From Beaufortia kweichowensis (lineage: Eukaryota > Chordata > Actinopteri > Cypriniformes > Gastromyzontidae), in NCBI GenBank assembly GCA_019155185.1, contig CM032797.1, positions 2,135,110-2,199,109 of the forward strand: DNA of 64,000 nt, read 5' to 3'. This document shows positions 21,930-35,165 of this stretch, piece by piece. Position 1 is the stretch's first letter. Every line of letters starts with the position of its first letter. A model generated the notes under the pieces. That model did no database searches, was not told where the DNA came from, and saw only the letters and a program-made list of their open reading frames with translations. The position numbers and the translations under genes are program-made.

Positions 21930-23270
21930 ATAATTATGTGTAATTTGTGATTTCTTTTCATCTTTAGTTTTATTGTAGTATCTAGTTTTTACAGGTCTGT
22001 GGACCATTCAGAAATAAACTAAGAAAGACTTTTATATTCATTTTAATGCCACAAAACATAATAGTAATATGGTAACTAGAAATAAAAAATTAAATACTGT
22101 AGACAAGATATAAAAAACCCTTTGTTGATTTGAGAAATCATTTAATTGGCCTTGCATATCTGTTTGATGTCACAGATATAACTTTATATGTATTTAATTG
22201 TATTTAATGCATTCATATTATGGACCAAAATAGATTAATACATGTTGATTTCACTAAACTTTGATCCAGTATATTCATTTATCTGTCTTTTAAATTTACG
22301 TGTGTAAAATGTCTAAAAGATTAACTTTCCTTTTTAAATGATAAATAACAAGCCAAAATACTATAATGCTTTTCGTGATGTAGTAGTACGACTTTTGCTT
22401 CAGAATACAGTATGTCTTTAGACTTTAAGTTGTAAAAGCTTCTCACCTTTTTCAAAATCTTTTGAAGCTAGAAAAGGATTTCAATCAAACCATTGAACAG
22501 CATGACGTGGCGTCCTAACCGCAATGGGTTTTTAGCACACATCTGGGACCATGTAAAACCCAACAGAAATCAAGACTCCCTGTACTGTATTGCTATACTC
22601 CAATTGTGTTGAGTCACAGAACTCTTATTCTGTGAACACTGTGGTCAAGATAGTCACACAGGAGGAGGTTTATTATGATTGGAGACAGGAAAATCTCCTG
22701 TTGCAAATACAGTCCTCCGACACTTCATTTTATTTCATGCGCACAAACCGCTTAGAAATAGTGTGCCCTGTTGGTCAAAGACCCCCGAAGGAGAGATGCA
22801 CAATTGTTATAGTTTAAAAAAGGAATTGAGCACTACTTTAAATGCAGCATTAATAAGTGAAAAAAATTATGTTGACCATGTGATTTTATTGCATCTGAAG
22901 GCATTATTAGGCCCATATGTAAAATGAGGACTACAGTAAATAAAACCTGCTGTACCCGGACATAGCACACAGTTCCAGATGTGCCACAGTGTTGTTAGCT
23001 TTACAAACCCTCACTGGTTTAATGGACACCATGTGGTTTGAGTTAACTCCAGTGAGACGGGGTGGAGGGGCTGTTCAGCATCAGGTTTTGTGCAGTGGTG
23101 TTAGACTAGTGTTTAGCTCCCAAAGTCACAGAGCAAAACACATCGTATTTTTCTGTTGGATCGAACAGACAGAAAGAGAGGACGTTGCGAGCAGGAGTTT
23201 TTTGTTGTTTGAGCTGCTGCTTTTCATATTAATTTAGGCTTTAGTGAAAAAAACAAATCAAGGTTAATAA
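21930..23270. other. Intergenic DNA between fyb2 and plpp3
   Basis: About 1.3 kb of A+T-rich, apparently unique DNA. I see no exon-like segment and no sign of PRKAA2, which occupies this gap in human. The part next to 23271 (GACGGGGTGGAGGGG near 23057) may hold the plpp3 promoter and 5' UTR. Confidence 0.5.
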
Positions 23271-26200
23271 ATGCAACAGTTACTGGTGGAGAAAACCATG
23301 ACTGCGGACAGCAGCAATGGACTGAATAACAAGAATGACTGCAAAGATTACAGCAGAAACAGACTGATGGTCGGACTGGACCTTTTCTGCCTGTTTTTTG
23401 GTAAGTCAATTTTAAATTGTATTTTCTGAACATGTCACATTTACATTTTCTTTCTATTTTTTGCTAAAGGATAAATCTGTTATTTAGATTTAGAGTTAAA
23501 CCATTGATCATATTAAACTGAAGTGCATGACTCATACTGTATTCTTTATGTTATGGATGTCAGTGGACCCCAGATCATGATCTTTTTTTAATAGAAAGGT
23601 GTGCTGTAACTTTTGACAATTAAAATTATAATTTCACCTGGACGATGAGAAAACAGAGGAAATGTCCATTAGATTTACACTGTAACTATAGGTGTAGAGC
23701 CATATCTAGGCACATAATTTTTGGAGATTTGGCAGTCACATAGCCTGGCAAACACCCACAACACTCTAGCATGAGGAATTGTACATGAAACATTACCAAA
23801 GTTATCTTTTTTATTTGTTATTGTTTCCAGTTTTATCTTTCTTTATTATTAACATTGGGAAAACAATTATTAGTCATTTAAATAAACAAAGCATATGGAA
23901 AAAGTTACATTTGTAATAATTACAAAAAATGTGTACACTTTCTGAAGATTGTTGTTAAACCATATGAAGAATGTACATCACAGAATAAAAATGTTAATCT
24001 TCATCATTTAATATATATTTTTTCATCAGAAGGGAAGAGAAATGAACTCAGGTGCCTGACCTGCCTATGCTCTCATTTTTCACTTATTCATTACTTTTCC
24101 TTATTTCTTACATACCTCAAGACTCTTGGTCCAACATCTGCTTTCCTTCTCTATTCAGCACTCAATTGTTTCTAAGGTGCTTGTGAAATGTGAGAATCAA
24201 ATTCCTCTTGTTATACTCACTAGATCCTAAAGTTTTTACAGACCCAACGTAAAAAACAAAAAGACAACAGACCCATCACTATAATAGAATTATATATTAT
24301 ATATACAGTAATTGCTGTTTTTGTAGTATAAAACCTTTAAGACTTTTGGTCAAAATTAAACAGTTTCTGCATCCATTTAGTATAACTAAATGTAATCTGA
24401 ATCGCTTAGTTTCACCTCTATAATTCTGATTTTACACTATACTGACAAGAAACCATTGGAATGATAAGTACTGGGTAATTGTTGCTTTAGTGGAAATACA
24501 TTTGTTGGATAAGACAACACCTATTAACCTATAAAACCATATTCACATTCCTCAGTACTTTGGATTTATTTCAAAACTAAAGTTATTGTAAAAAGTTAAA
24601 GTTTTACAGAACTGAACAAAAATATCTCTGAACCACACAGAGTGTGTTTGGTACATTGGAAACATGTGGCTCGATACTCAAAGGTAAAAGCCTAAAACTT
24701 GAGACTTAAGAATCTGTGTCTGCGTATTACTCTTTGTTTTTCATTTTTAAGTTCATTTCCCAAAGAAAATGCACGCTTGCCTGTACAAAAGGCACTTCTG
24801 TGATGCTACTGTATCCCATTACTACATAAATGCATTATTGTTTGGTTTAGGATGTTCTGAATGGATGCTATGTGTGATATTTTACTAGCAAACCCCACTC
24901 ACCATTTCTTTATTTCTTTCTGCCTGCTGTAGCTGCCCTGCCGTTTCTGATCATTGAGTCTGGTGCTGTGAAGCCCTACAGACGCGGATTCTATTGTTTA
25001 GACGAGTCCATCAAATATCCAGCCAAACATAGAGACACAATAAGTGATGGTGTTCTCTCAGCAGCCGGCATGCTCATCGTCATTCTCTCTGTAAGTCTGT
25101 TTTTCCATGTTTACACTTTTGGGACATAATATATAAAGTAATATACAGTCCTGGTCAAAAGTATTGTCCAACTTTTAACATCTTTGTTATTTATTTAAAT
25201 GTTTTATTAAAGATGCATTAAAATTTTGTATGCCTGATGTATTGGTGTTTTTGGAGTATAAACTAAAGCTTAGCTTAATTGGCCAGTAAAAACCTTGAAA
25301 AGTTTAGGGGATTTTAAAGCAAGCACAAGCAATTTCCACCAAAATGTTTCACAAAAATAATTTTGTTTATCTTTAGACAACTAATAGTGATCATTTTAGT
25401 CTTATAAAATGTATATAATAATTTTGTGCTTTTCAAAATGAAGACAAAAAGTATTTGGGCACTTTCTGATTTTGAAGTAAAACATGTCTGTACTGTAGAA
25501 CCACACCTGTTATATTTGCTCTGACACATAATGAGATTATGAGATTTTCCCACTAAAATCCTAGTTAAAAGTCTTTGATAAAATGACTGTGAAAAGCTCC
25601 AGCGTCACCTTTTTTGCTGTCACCACTCGCTTTGATATTTTATTATCTATTCATATGACATTTTTTACAGTATTTTTATGTGCAGATTAACTGTTCAAAA
25701 TGATTGACATCCTCAAATTGTCAAATTCACAAAGTGCTTTAGATTCACAGTTCTTGATGTTATGACTGTTCTGTACATTCAGCAGTATAGTGTATGATAG
25801 GCCTACACTTGGTCCCAATACTTTATAAGGGCATTGGATGCCCCAAGAATGTACATTGTATAATATAATTACATTAGTAATCAGTTTAGATTTATCTTTG
25901 AATAATCTTATAAAACAAAGATTTTGACCTATTCTGTCCCCAGATCATAATAGGTGAGAGCTACAGAATTCGCTTTCTTCACAAAAGCTCCATCACCTTT
26001 GTGGGGAACCCATACATCTCTGCTCTCTATAAGCAAGTGGGCGTCTTCATTTTTGGCTGTGCGGTCAGTCAGTCCTTCACCGATATTGCCAAAGTCTCAG
26101 TGGGCCGCTTGCGACCTCACTTTCTGGATGTGTGCCAGCCGGAATTAGTATCGCTCAATTGTTCCTTGGGTTACATCACTGAGTACAGGTGCACAGGAGA

Positions 26201-27537
26201 TGGAAGTAAAGTTCAGGAAGCCAGGTATGACTTATTCTTACAAGGGGTAAAGTTGCTACAGTGGCCCTGAACATGATGGGTCTTGAAGTTGCAATAAAAT
26301 ATGTATATTGGTAAACACAGCACAAGTTGCAGTTAAATTATGCTTCTTCTTATGCAATCATTCATTTTAAAGTATTTGAACTCTTTAAAATAACAAAAAA
26401 ATTATTTGGTTGTAAGGAAAATGAAAGTAACATTTTAAAGTCGAAAAAATGAAGAATATTACAATCACACACATCAAATCCATGGTAGGTTGATCAGTGT
26501 AATGATCAGATATTTATTATATGTAATCAAAAGTGTAGTGTATTTTATATATATGTCTCGTTTATGTGTGTTGTATGTTGACATAAATAAAATGGGGCAT
26601 GATAATAATGTGATTTAATTTTTGATTGTTATTAGGAAATCCTTCTTTTCTGGCCACGCATCCTTCTCCATGTACACAATGCTGTATTTGGCTGTAAGTA
26701 TTCTAAACAATTAGTGAATGACTCTGTACTTACTCCTTATTTACAACCTTACTTATGACATGGTGTTATTATAACATTCGTGCACCACATTCGTGGTGTT
26801 ATTATAACATTTGTCTATTACTGTGTATTTTTAATGGGTTTTGTCTTGGCTGGTGCAGTTGTACCTGCAGTCTCGCCTGTCCTGGCGAGGAGCTCGTGTC
26901 CTCAGACCTCTCCTCCAGTTCACCCTGCTCATGATGTCGTTTTACACTGGCCTGTCACGCGTTTCCGATCATAAGCATCATCCCACTGATATACTCGCAG
27001 GCTTTGCTCAGGGTGCTCTCGTGGCGTACTGCACCGTAAGAACAGTCTCTTGTGCTCAAATAAATTAAGTTACTATATCATATACATAATGGCATGTGTC
27101 TTTTGTGATATACTAAAATTATTAAATCAGTTTAAAATTTGATTTGAAATAAAAGGTATGAATTCCATTTGTCATACACTGTCAAAGCAAGTGGGAATTA
27201 TTAGAAAAAAGGTCTGATCCTCAAGTATAATTTGTTATCATATTTGACACCTGCTTGGGTTATGATGTCTAATGCGATAAGAATTAAACCTTAACTATGA
27301 CTAAAGTATGCAAATAATTGTTTCCATCACTGTATCATGGAATGCTGTGTCTTGAGCTTAATTCAACCAGCAAACATTTTTACTGATTGTAGTTTATTGT
27401 GTTTCTAGACGTTTTACGTGTCGGACCTCTTCAGGTCAAAAAACAGGAGCTCTTCTCTGCCAGCTGCCAACAGAAAGAAAGATCGTCTCTCATCTGTGGA
27501 CATCAGGGAACGGACCAACCATCTCACTATAGCCTAA
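23271..27537 (+). CDS. plpp3: Phospholipid phosphatase 3 (lipid phosphate phosphohydrolase)
   Basis: PLPP3 is a six-pass membrane enzyme that dephosphorylates lysophosphatidate, phosphatidate and sphingosine-1-phosphate on the outer or lumenal side. Six exons join in phase: 23271-23400, 24933-25090, 25944-26224, 26636-26693, 26859-27035 and 27409-27537. They give 310 residues, essentially the length of human PLPP3 (311). The PAP2 catalytic signatures are intact: KVSVGRLRP (exon 3), SGHASFS (exon 4) and SRVSDHKHHPTD (exon 5), which supply the Arg, His and Asp/His catalytic residues. The YRRGFYCLDESIKYP, KVQEARKSFFSGH and C-terminal SSVDI segments point to PLPP3 rather than PLPP1. The ATG at 23271 follows an in-frame stop and has a second Met nine codons later. 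Confidence 0.95.
25144..25570. mobile_element. Possible Tc1/mariner-like remnant
   Basis: Begins TACAGTCCTGGTCAAAAGTATTG, of the kind that opens many fish Tc1-like elements, with a second AAAAGTATTTGGGCAC word near 25446. No transposase frame survives. In intron 2 of plpp3. Tentative. Confidence 0.4.
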
Positions 27538-28270
27538 CGTTCTGAATGCCAGATGTACCCATGAGAACTTGACACCACTACAGTATATAATCGAGAAAAC
27601 CTGCAATGCCATCTGTGATTTTTAACCCTGTGCAAGTACATTCGAATGTAAACTTTCATTTTACAAGAAATAAGCACAGATGTGACTGACATGATACCTC
27701 ATATACTGAATTGTACATTATATACTTGCAAAACCCTATGCTTGTAAAATGCATGTTTCCTTTTTAAAACAAATTCCTGTGCCTCTGGAAGGATGATTAG
27801 TTAGAAATATAGAACAGTTGATTGTTACTTATTTTAACAATTTAAGTATAGAATTAAATATTCAAAGAATTTTTTAAAGACTATACATTTTAATGTAAAC
27901 TTTGCAATTGTCCATAATGCAACTGTCTTTATTTTGTTTGTGTAGATTGCTATATATATTGAGCAGCTCCAGGTTGAATGGACAGGTTAATTTCATGAGC
28001 CTCCTTCTGCTGGTTGGAAGGAACCACAAGGTTCAATGTATTTCTGTAATAGCTGATATTACCATGTAAATCGTTGTATTTCTCAAATTTTGTGTGCAGA
28101 CAGGTTTTAAACCGACAGACATCTTGTGTTAGTGTTTTTCTTTGTACTTTTTCGGGCATTGATTTACACAATTAAGTGACTGCTAGTATGAGACTCAAGC
28201 TAAAGAAAGTAAAGAATGTTTTTACAAAAAAAGTAAAAACTACCATTTAATAAATGTGAATAAATTTTCT
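27538..28270 (+). terminator. plpp3 3' UTR
   Basis: A+T-rich sequence after the stop, with AATAAATGTGAATAAA near 28249-28264 as a likely polyadenylation site. The reverse-strand frame at 27950-28171 shows no coding hallmarks and is best read as UTR. Confidence 0.5.
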
Positions 28271-29024
28271 AAAAAACAAAACTGAATGTTTTTGAGTCAA
28301 CTAATTATATTTTAATTATAATTTTTACCTAAAACTTTTTACCTACTGCGCCAGTGAGTAGACAACAGTATCTTTCTCTTATCATTTCTCACACACAAAG
28401 CTCAACCTAAGTAGAAAGAGTCATAGCTTACCTCCACTTTCCCATACACTAAACACCTCAATAAAACAGAATATAAATACACTTACACACTAACTCTTAA
28501 CTCACAATTTAAAATCTAAACAGGAATCCGTAGAGGAAGCTTGTTACTCCAGAACATGTAATTGAAAGTGTTTTTCCTCTAATGATGTTTTACCTAAAGC
28601 TGTAGACATCAAAAAGCCTTTCTTGTGGTGTCACACGCCACTTTCGCCAGCATTAACATTCCCAGACTTGTGAGCTCGAAATGTAAATAAACCGTATTAC
28701 AGCTTTAGATTTGTTTGGGTTTGATGGCTTACTAAAGATGAAAGAGTTAATTAAACATCATGGCGAATATCTTTGCTTGTGGTGAGAAGGTTTACATTAA
28801 GATCATGCTGCATCTGCCGTAACTAACACAAAGCAAATGTTTCAAGGATGAATATGTTTTTAATGCAATATTAATACATTCATTGCAAGCATAAGTACAA
28901 CAACATAGTACTATAAAATTCTATGTTACCTGTTTTTCACAGGCTATAGTTTAATTTAGGAATGTATAAAAATGTATATAAAATGTGCGTGTGTGTTACA
29001 TTCTTGCACATAGATTTCTTCCTA

Positions 29025-29195
29025 CACACTAAAAATGACAGGTAAAATATGGACAGAACACACAGATGGGTTATGGGTTCAACTCATGAACTCATGGGTT
29101 CAACAACAACCCAGCATTGGTTCATTTATAACCCAGCTATGTGCTCTGTCTATATTTTACACACTTTTGGGTTGAAAACAACATTTTTAGAGTGT
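29025..29195. mobile_element. Short MITE, CACACTAAAAATG...CATTTTTAGAGTGT
   Basis: About 170 bp with inverted repeats (TAAAATATGGACAGAAC matched by GTCTATATTTTA) and inner AACCCA/TGGGTT repeats. Flanked by TA at 29023-29024 and 29196-29197. The rest of 28271-30420 shows nothing else I can name apart from a 12-bp-arm hairpin at 29905-29933. Confidence 0.7.
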
Positions 29196-30429
29196 TAGAC
29201 ATGTTTGGTATTCTAGATGGCTGTACATGTACACTGTACTGTTCACCATTTAACATCACTAAAGTACAGTTAAAAACAAATATCTCTCTTAAAAAATTAA
29301 CTGAAAACGGCCTGAGATGAGAATGATTCTGAAGATCTCCACCCAATCTCTTAAGATGTCTTGAAGCTTTACTCAAACACTAGGTCCATTTTCCTTACCT
29401 TTTTTGTTGCTAAAGAATTCACTCAAATTACATCCATATGTTTGAGAGCGACTCTCTCGGGGAACAGACAGGAAGTGCAATACTGCTGACTGAACATAAA
29501 CACTCATTTCAATGAACGTAGCCCCTCACATTTTCTGCACATGACAAATCACCAACCATTTCTAGTGCTGTAATTGTGCACTATTATTACATTTTTTGTA
29601 TGACAATGAAGGTGTATAATAAATATTGTCATTTTTTATTACAATTATGGTAGGCTTCATTGTTTTAGCAAGAGTACCTTTGAAAAGTTCATTATTAAAC
29701 AGATGGTTATAGGCATGTTTATACATACACTAAAATATTTTAGCAATAAAAATTCATGAAATTTGATAATTAAATGATCAGAATATAAAAGTAAGAAACA
29801 ACTGCTTGCTTATGTTTAAATATACTTATTTAAATGCTTTCTTTATCCATAATATTATTAGTTTAAATCATGTGATTTCAACTTATAAACCTGTTGGATA
29901 TGATACTGGATATGATATGAGATCATATCCAGTAAGAAAACGCAGAGTGAGGGATGATCAGAAGATGCACCCTAGTAAGGTAGCATAAACTGAGCCCATG
30001 TGATTTAGTTGATCAATATGTAACTAATGTTCTAATATAGGGTTAATATGTACTTATAATGCCCACAAGGCTTCAGTGGTGTTTCATGTTTGTTTATTTA
30101 AATATGCTGTTAATTGTCTTGTTTTAGACAAAAAATAAGAGTACTTTTTATGTAGCCTACTTACTCAGAATGTAGAATGTAATATTATTACACTTAACAT
30201 GCTAAAAATAACACTTTTATCAACTTAAAATACTATTTCAACAGGACTGAAATATTTGCCAGACCCCTGTTGAAACAACACGTGATCGGATTTTGTTGTA
30301 GTTTGCAGACACATTTCTATTTCAGGTAATTGTAATTTGATAGATTAATTTATTGTAATATCTTTAAAAGACATTCATACAAAAGCCACACTCCTGTACA
30401 TCCGTGTTTACATCTTTGTCAGTGACAGC

Positions 30430-30700
30430 CTCAAAGGTCGACAGCCAATGGCAGTTTTGCGACTTGCTGACGTCAAACTCCGCTACAGCCAATGGCAGCC
30501 AATTTTAAAAACGCACCAATGAAATTCGTCTTTACTTGTACTGTTGTGGCCACATCGGTAATTTAAGAAGCTACATCATTAAACTCTTTCTTACCTTGTT
30601 ATAATAATAAACATGCCTTTATAAATCAGGTTTAATATTTAAATATATATTTAGTTAATGATACTATTTACTATTAATAAGAAAGACGTCACGGTACATA
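30430..30700 (+). promoter_or_regulatory. Putative promoter of the odf2l-like gene
   Basis: Four CCAAT motifs lie between about 30444 and 30520, with a perfect CRE TGACGTCA at 30468-30475 and another GACGTCAC at 30685-30692. A spliced, mostly non-coding first exon seems to end near 30833, and the first convincing coding ATG is at 31232. Confidence 0.45.
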
Positions 30701-31799
30701 GCATAAAATAATGCGAGAATGAGTGAGATATATTTGGCAACCCTGGATTACAGTCGGTTTCAAGAGATCTTTGCAGGGTTTGTCTTTAATCGCGATCTTG
30801 ACGATAAACAACAGCTATGAAACTACAGCAGCAGGTTTATTTTCTGAGTTTTATTATTGGCCTTTCAGTATTTATCTGAGTTTTGTTTATATGTGATGCT
30901 TCGTTTGCAAACAATGACATGGTCTAAAACATGTTATTAGAGCTAGAAGTGGTTAGAAACGAGTGTAATTCAGGGGTTGCCAAACATATTTATAAATTTG
31001 TAAACTAGTTTATTGCGATGTAACGTGACGCACAAAATGTCCACAAATGTATTTTTTAAAAATACTGAAATATACACATTAAAAAGTGTTTTTAAAATCA
31101 TAGAAAACATTTCTGTCAAACCTTTGGCTGGTACTGTATATATTAAAGTATCAAAACTGATTTATAAAGATACCCTTGAATAACGTTTAATTATATTTTG
31201 TTGTTATTATGTCTTTAGTCATTATGACTCAATGGACATAAGGAAACTGCTACAGAAGATACTCTGTGTTGCTGAATCTGCTGCTGCTCAGCTGCTTTCA
31301 TTTAAAGACAGTCTGGAAGATGACTGTACTGTATGTCATCTATTTACACTTTGCCAGGATTTATTCACCAGTCCATGGTGTTTAAACTTTGTACGTAACA
31401 ACACGTTTTCGCAGAATTTCTGTGCTTGTTTCAAAGGGGTCCAGATTGTCCAGTGAGCAGCGGTGTTCACAACAGAGGTTGTTGATGGGGAAACTAGATG
31501 TATTGCAACATCTGATCTCATCTGTCCATCGGCAGCTGAATGGACTCTCTGATGAAGAGGTTTATCAAACTCTTTATTACTTTTGATTCACTAGAGGACA
31601 AATGACACAGAGAACTACAAGGCATTTAAACAATACCAAATATCTACTACTGCTCAACATATAATCTACACTACATAATAAACAGCAGCATATGATGAAA
31701 TGGAAAAATATAAAAAAATGTTATGAAAAAATAACTACAGTTGTATTTTAGTTTCATGCCACTGTTGCTCACTGAGAGACTCATTTATCATCTTATTTT

Positions 31800-32049
31800 G
31801 ATATTTATTCTCATTTAACACACTTGCACATGTTATTTTGATATTTATTCTCATTTAACACACTTGCACATGTTATTTTGATATTTATTCCTATTTAACA
31901 CACTTGCACATGTTATTTTGATATTTATTCTCATTTAACACACTTGCACATGTTATTTTTATGTTTATTCTCATTTACCACACTTGCACATGTTATTTTG
32001 ATATTTATTCTCATTTAACACACTTGCACATGTTATTTTGATATTTATT
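31800..32049. repeat. 40-bp minisatellite, 6.25 copies
   Basis: Unit of exactly 40 bp containing TCATTTAACACACTTGCACA, repeated head to tail with only a few substitutions (copies at 31800, 31840, 31880, 31920, 31960, 32000 and a partial one). Intronic in the odf2l-like gene. Confidence 0.95.
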
Positions 32050-34339
32050 TGTGAAAAGTGCTATATAAATAAATGTGAATTGAAATGTAAATTAATTATA
32101 GTGTACACAGCCTTATAGTACGCAAACCATTGTGTAGTGCAGTGTTGGGTACAGTGATAATGGACATGTTCAAAGCAGGTTTGGTGAGGTTTGCCAATTG
32201 TACTAGAAACTGTATTCGCATTTGTAACGATGAAAGTAGTGTTAGATGCAGAAAAATAATTCATTTGTCCTTTTTTGTGTTTTGCAGGCACGTAGGATAG
32301 ACAAAGAGAAACAGATTAAAATATTGTGGGAAAAGCTTACACAGACTGAGACTGATAATCAGGTAACACTAATATAATTATGACACATTATTCTTTTAGA
32401 TAAAACTAGTGCTGAAAAGTAATCTAATGTAAATTACCATGGTTTCCGATTACAGACATTTTCTTGTTGATTTTGTATAATTGTTTGGGATTTATGATAC
32501 AATTATAACATTATTATCAAACTTACATGAAGACGAGTTAAAATCTGTCACCAATCTATGTTACATAGTTATATGATGTACATGGTGTAAAAAAACTGTA
32601 AAACCTTTTTGTCCTATTGTGTCTTAATGGTATTCACTAAAAGAAAAATAGGGTATGTGAATAAATGCTTTTACAATATATTTTCATCCTCAGAATTTAA
32701 GATGGTCTTTGATAGAAAAAGAGAGAAAGTTTGAGGAATTGATGGCTGAGCAACAAAAAGAAATGGTAAGTGTGATCAAATTTTGATCAGAGTGGAATAT
32801 TTTTAGAATTTTCAAATATTTCAAATGTTTCAAATATTACGATGAACAGCCAGAAGTCTGTTTGTATTTCTTAAGAGTCCTAAAAACAGTCCAATGATTT
32901 GTTTCTGTAAGAATGATTGTCAGCTTTTACCTGATGGGTTATAAAGATAGATGATACAAATATAGATATAAGCAGTATATAACAGATTGTTAGGTCTGTT
33001 TGTGTGTTTCATTGTGAAGAGTACTGTCTGAGTAATTTTTAATTTAAGAGCAGGAATCATATCTGCGTGCATATGTTATGCATATGCATATCTTTTTATG
33101 CATATAATTATGCATATCTGCATAATGTAGGAGAACACAGAATCTGTGATTCAGCTGTCAAAGTCAATTGAAGCTACACGGGCACATCTACAGGCAACTT
33201 CACATCAAAGAGGGACAAAATAACCAGCTAAATGTCCAGTTGCAGGTAAGACCTACAAAATGGTCTTTTTTTACAAAAGCTAAAGTTATGTGACTTTATA
33301 GACTTGAAACCGAAAGCACCATTACAAGCTCCTACAATCATTCTGTTACCCTGAAAGGGTTTGTCACTTGTAATGCAATAAAGTAGTTCATGAGTGTGCT
33401 TGTTTGTACTTTAGGCTCTGGAGCGAACGGTCACACATCAGAGACTGGAGCTGGATGAGTTAAGGGCTCAGATCTTGACTGTATCCGAGAGCTCATGTCA
33501 GGTGAAGGAGGCACTGAAGAAAGCCACACAAGCTCACAAAAACAGAGCTGGACGGTTTGAGGCGGATGTGGAGAGATGCTATGAACAGCTTAGAGGGAAG
33601 GTTTGTGTGTCTTTCTCATCTGTTTATCCTTCAGCTTTAATCTGATGCATTTCATATTTTCCTTAATGAGAGGAAAAAGGGTTTATCATAAGACGAAAGA
33701 AATTTAAGACAGCGTGCACGCTGTGTTATGCTGGATTGTCCCATAATAATTCTGGTGTGTGTTGAATTTTGGGATGCAGGAGGTCCAGCTGGACGAGAGC
33801 AGAGCAAAAAGAAAACGTGGCAGCAACAGCATCAGAAGATCACAGAGGAGAGATTCCAGCTGAGCGCACAGATAGACACACTTAAAAGTATGTGTCATAA
33901 AGTTTCACATACATTTGCATGCCAGACATTTTTATTTCAGTTCAACAAATAACAATTCCATGTAATAATATTTGTACAAACACAGGCAGATGGCCTCCTA
34001 TATATTGCTATAATTGTTTTTTACTAATTTGTGTAAATCAGTTATGTTGTAAACATGATTTTCTGCAGTGAAATCACAGTACTTACCGCAGAGCTGCAAA
34101 GGGAGAAACAGACAACAGACTCAGCCAGAGCAAAATTACTGAAGAAGCTTGACAAAGTCACTTTTGAAAATGAAGAACTTAACCAAGAAAATGATCACCT
34201 CACGGTGAGATCTCTGGTTGACATTTAAAAATAAGCCTATGCTCAATTCACGGTCAATTCATGCTTCCGGTTCCGGTGTAGCAAGCAGCGCTTGTAATGT
34301 GCAGCGTTTGTAGCATGTAACGTTTGTTTGTTTGTAGCT

Positions 34340-34620
34340 TATGTGATTCGATAAAAAGCTAAAATTTTGGCTGCTTAATGTGGGATCCCCTTTACGAAAG
34401 AATTAATTGTTTGAAATTATTACAGATCATAATTTGAATGCACTTTGTTAAACAGAAACCTGGATCAAATTGGATTATTACATTAGTTTGTATGAATCTG
34501 TATTCATTGAATGAATCTATCCTGTAAGTTTCAGAACTGAAAACATCCTTGTTACTAAAATAAAAGCTTTTATCGACACCAGGCCCAGAAAACGCCAGGT
34601 CCTGTAATGTGCCTATGAAT
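34340..34620 (+). mobile_element. LINE endonuclease fragment (CR1/L2-like)
   Basis: On the + strand, interrupted frames read FWLLNV, then ITDHNLNALC, then TETWIK. This is the start of an apurinic-type endonuclease domain as found in CR1/L2/Rex-type LINE pol proteins. Stops and frameshifts show that it is dead. It lies in the 1.5-kb intron between the exons at 34204 and 35686. Confidence 0.65.
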
Positions 34621-34904
34621 GATGTTATACTGCAGATAGGTAAAACACTGCCGTATCACAGAAGAATATCAGCACTGAATTCCGTAGCCCCGCCCACAGA
34701 GGCTCAACTATGAATGATGTAGCTTGTCCCCAGGTGTACTGACGGGGGTGTCAAATATCAGTTTATTATGCAAATCTGTTATCCATTCATAATACTGGCT
34801 GTTTACTTCCAAGTCTTCAAATCCACAATAATTCTTTAGATTTAATTCTGTCTTACGGTCTCAATGTCAATAGCGTTGTAATCCTGCCCCAGATGCGATT
34901 ATAT

Positions 34905-35165
34905 CTTATATTAGCCTATGATAAATCAGCATCAGTAACACTAATACTATGAACCGTGATGACTGATATCGTGTTGATACTATGCACATCATAAATCCAG
35001 TGTCAGTAACACTAAAATTATTAACTGAAATTGCGTTGATACTTAGTCTACACATTATAATATTGTAAATAAACCAGTATCAATAACATTAATATCATTA
35101 ACCATGAGGACGAATATCATGTTGCTACTATGCACGAAATTATAACATTAACTGTGATTATTACA
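34905..35165. repeat. Degenerate tandem repeat, about 3 copies of 70-90 bp
   Basis: Three successive versions of AATCAGCATCAGTAACACTAAT...GATATCGTGTTGATACTATGCAC with substitutions and small indels. Same intron as the LINE fragment. Confidence 0.6.

Noticed and set aside
30735..30760. RFX X-box (GGCAACC-type) for a ciliary odf2l promoter
   Set aside because: Only one half-site is visible; the second half does not fit the X-box spacing.
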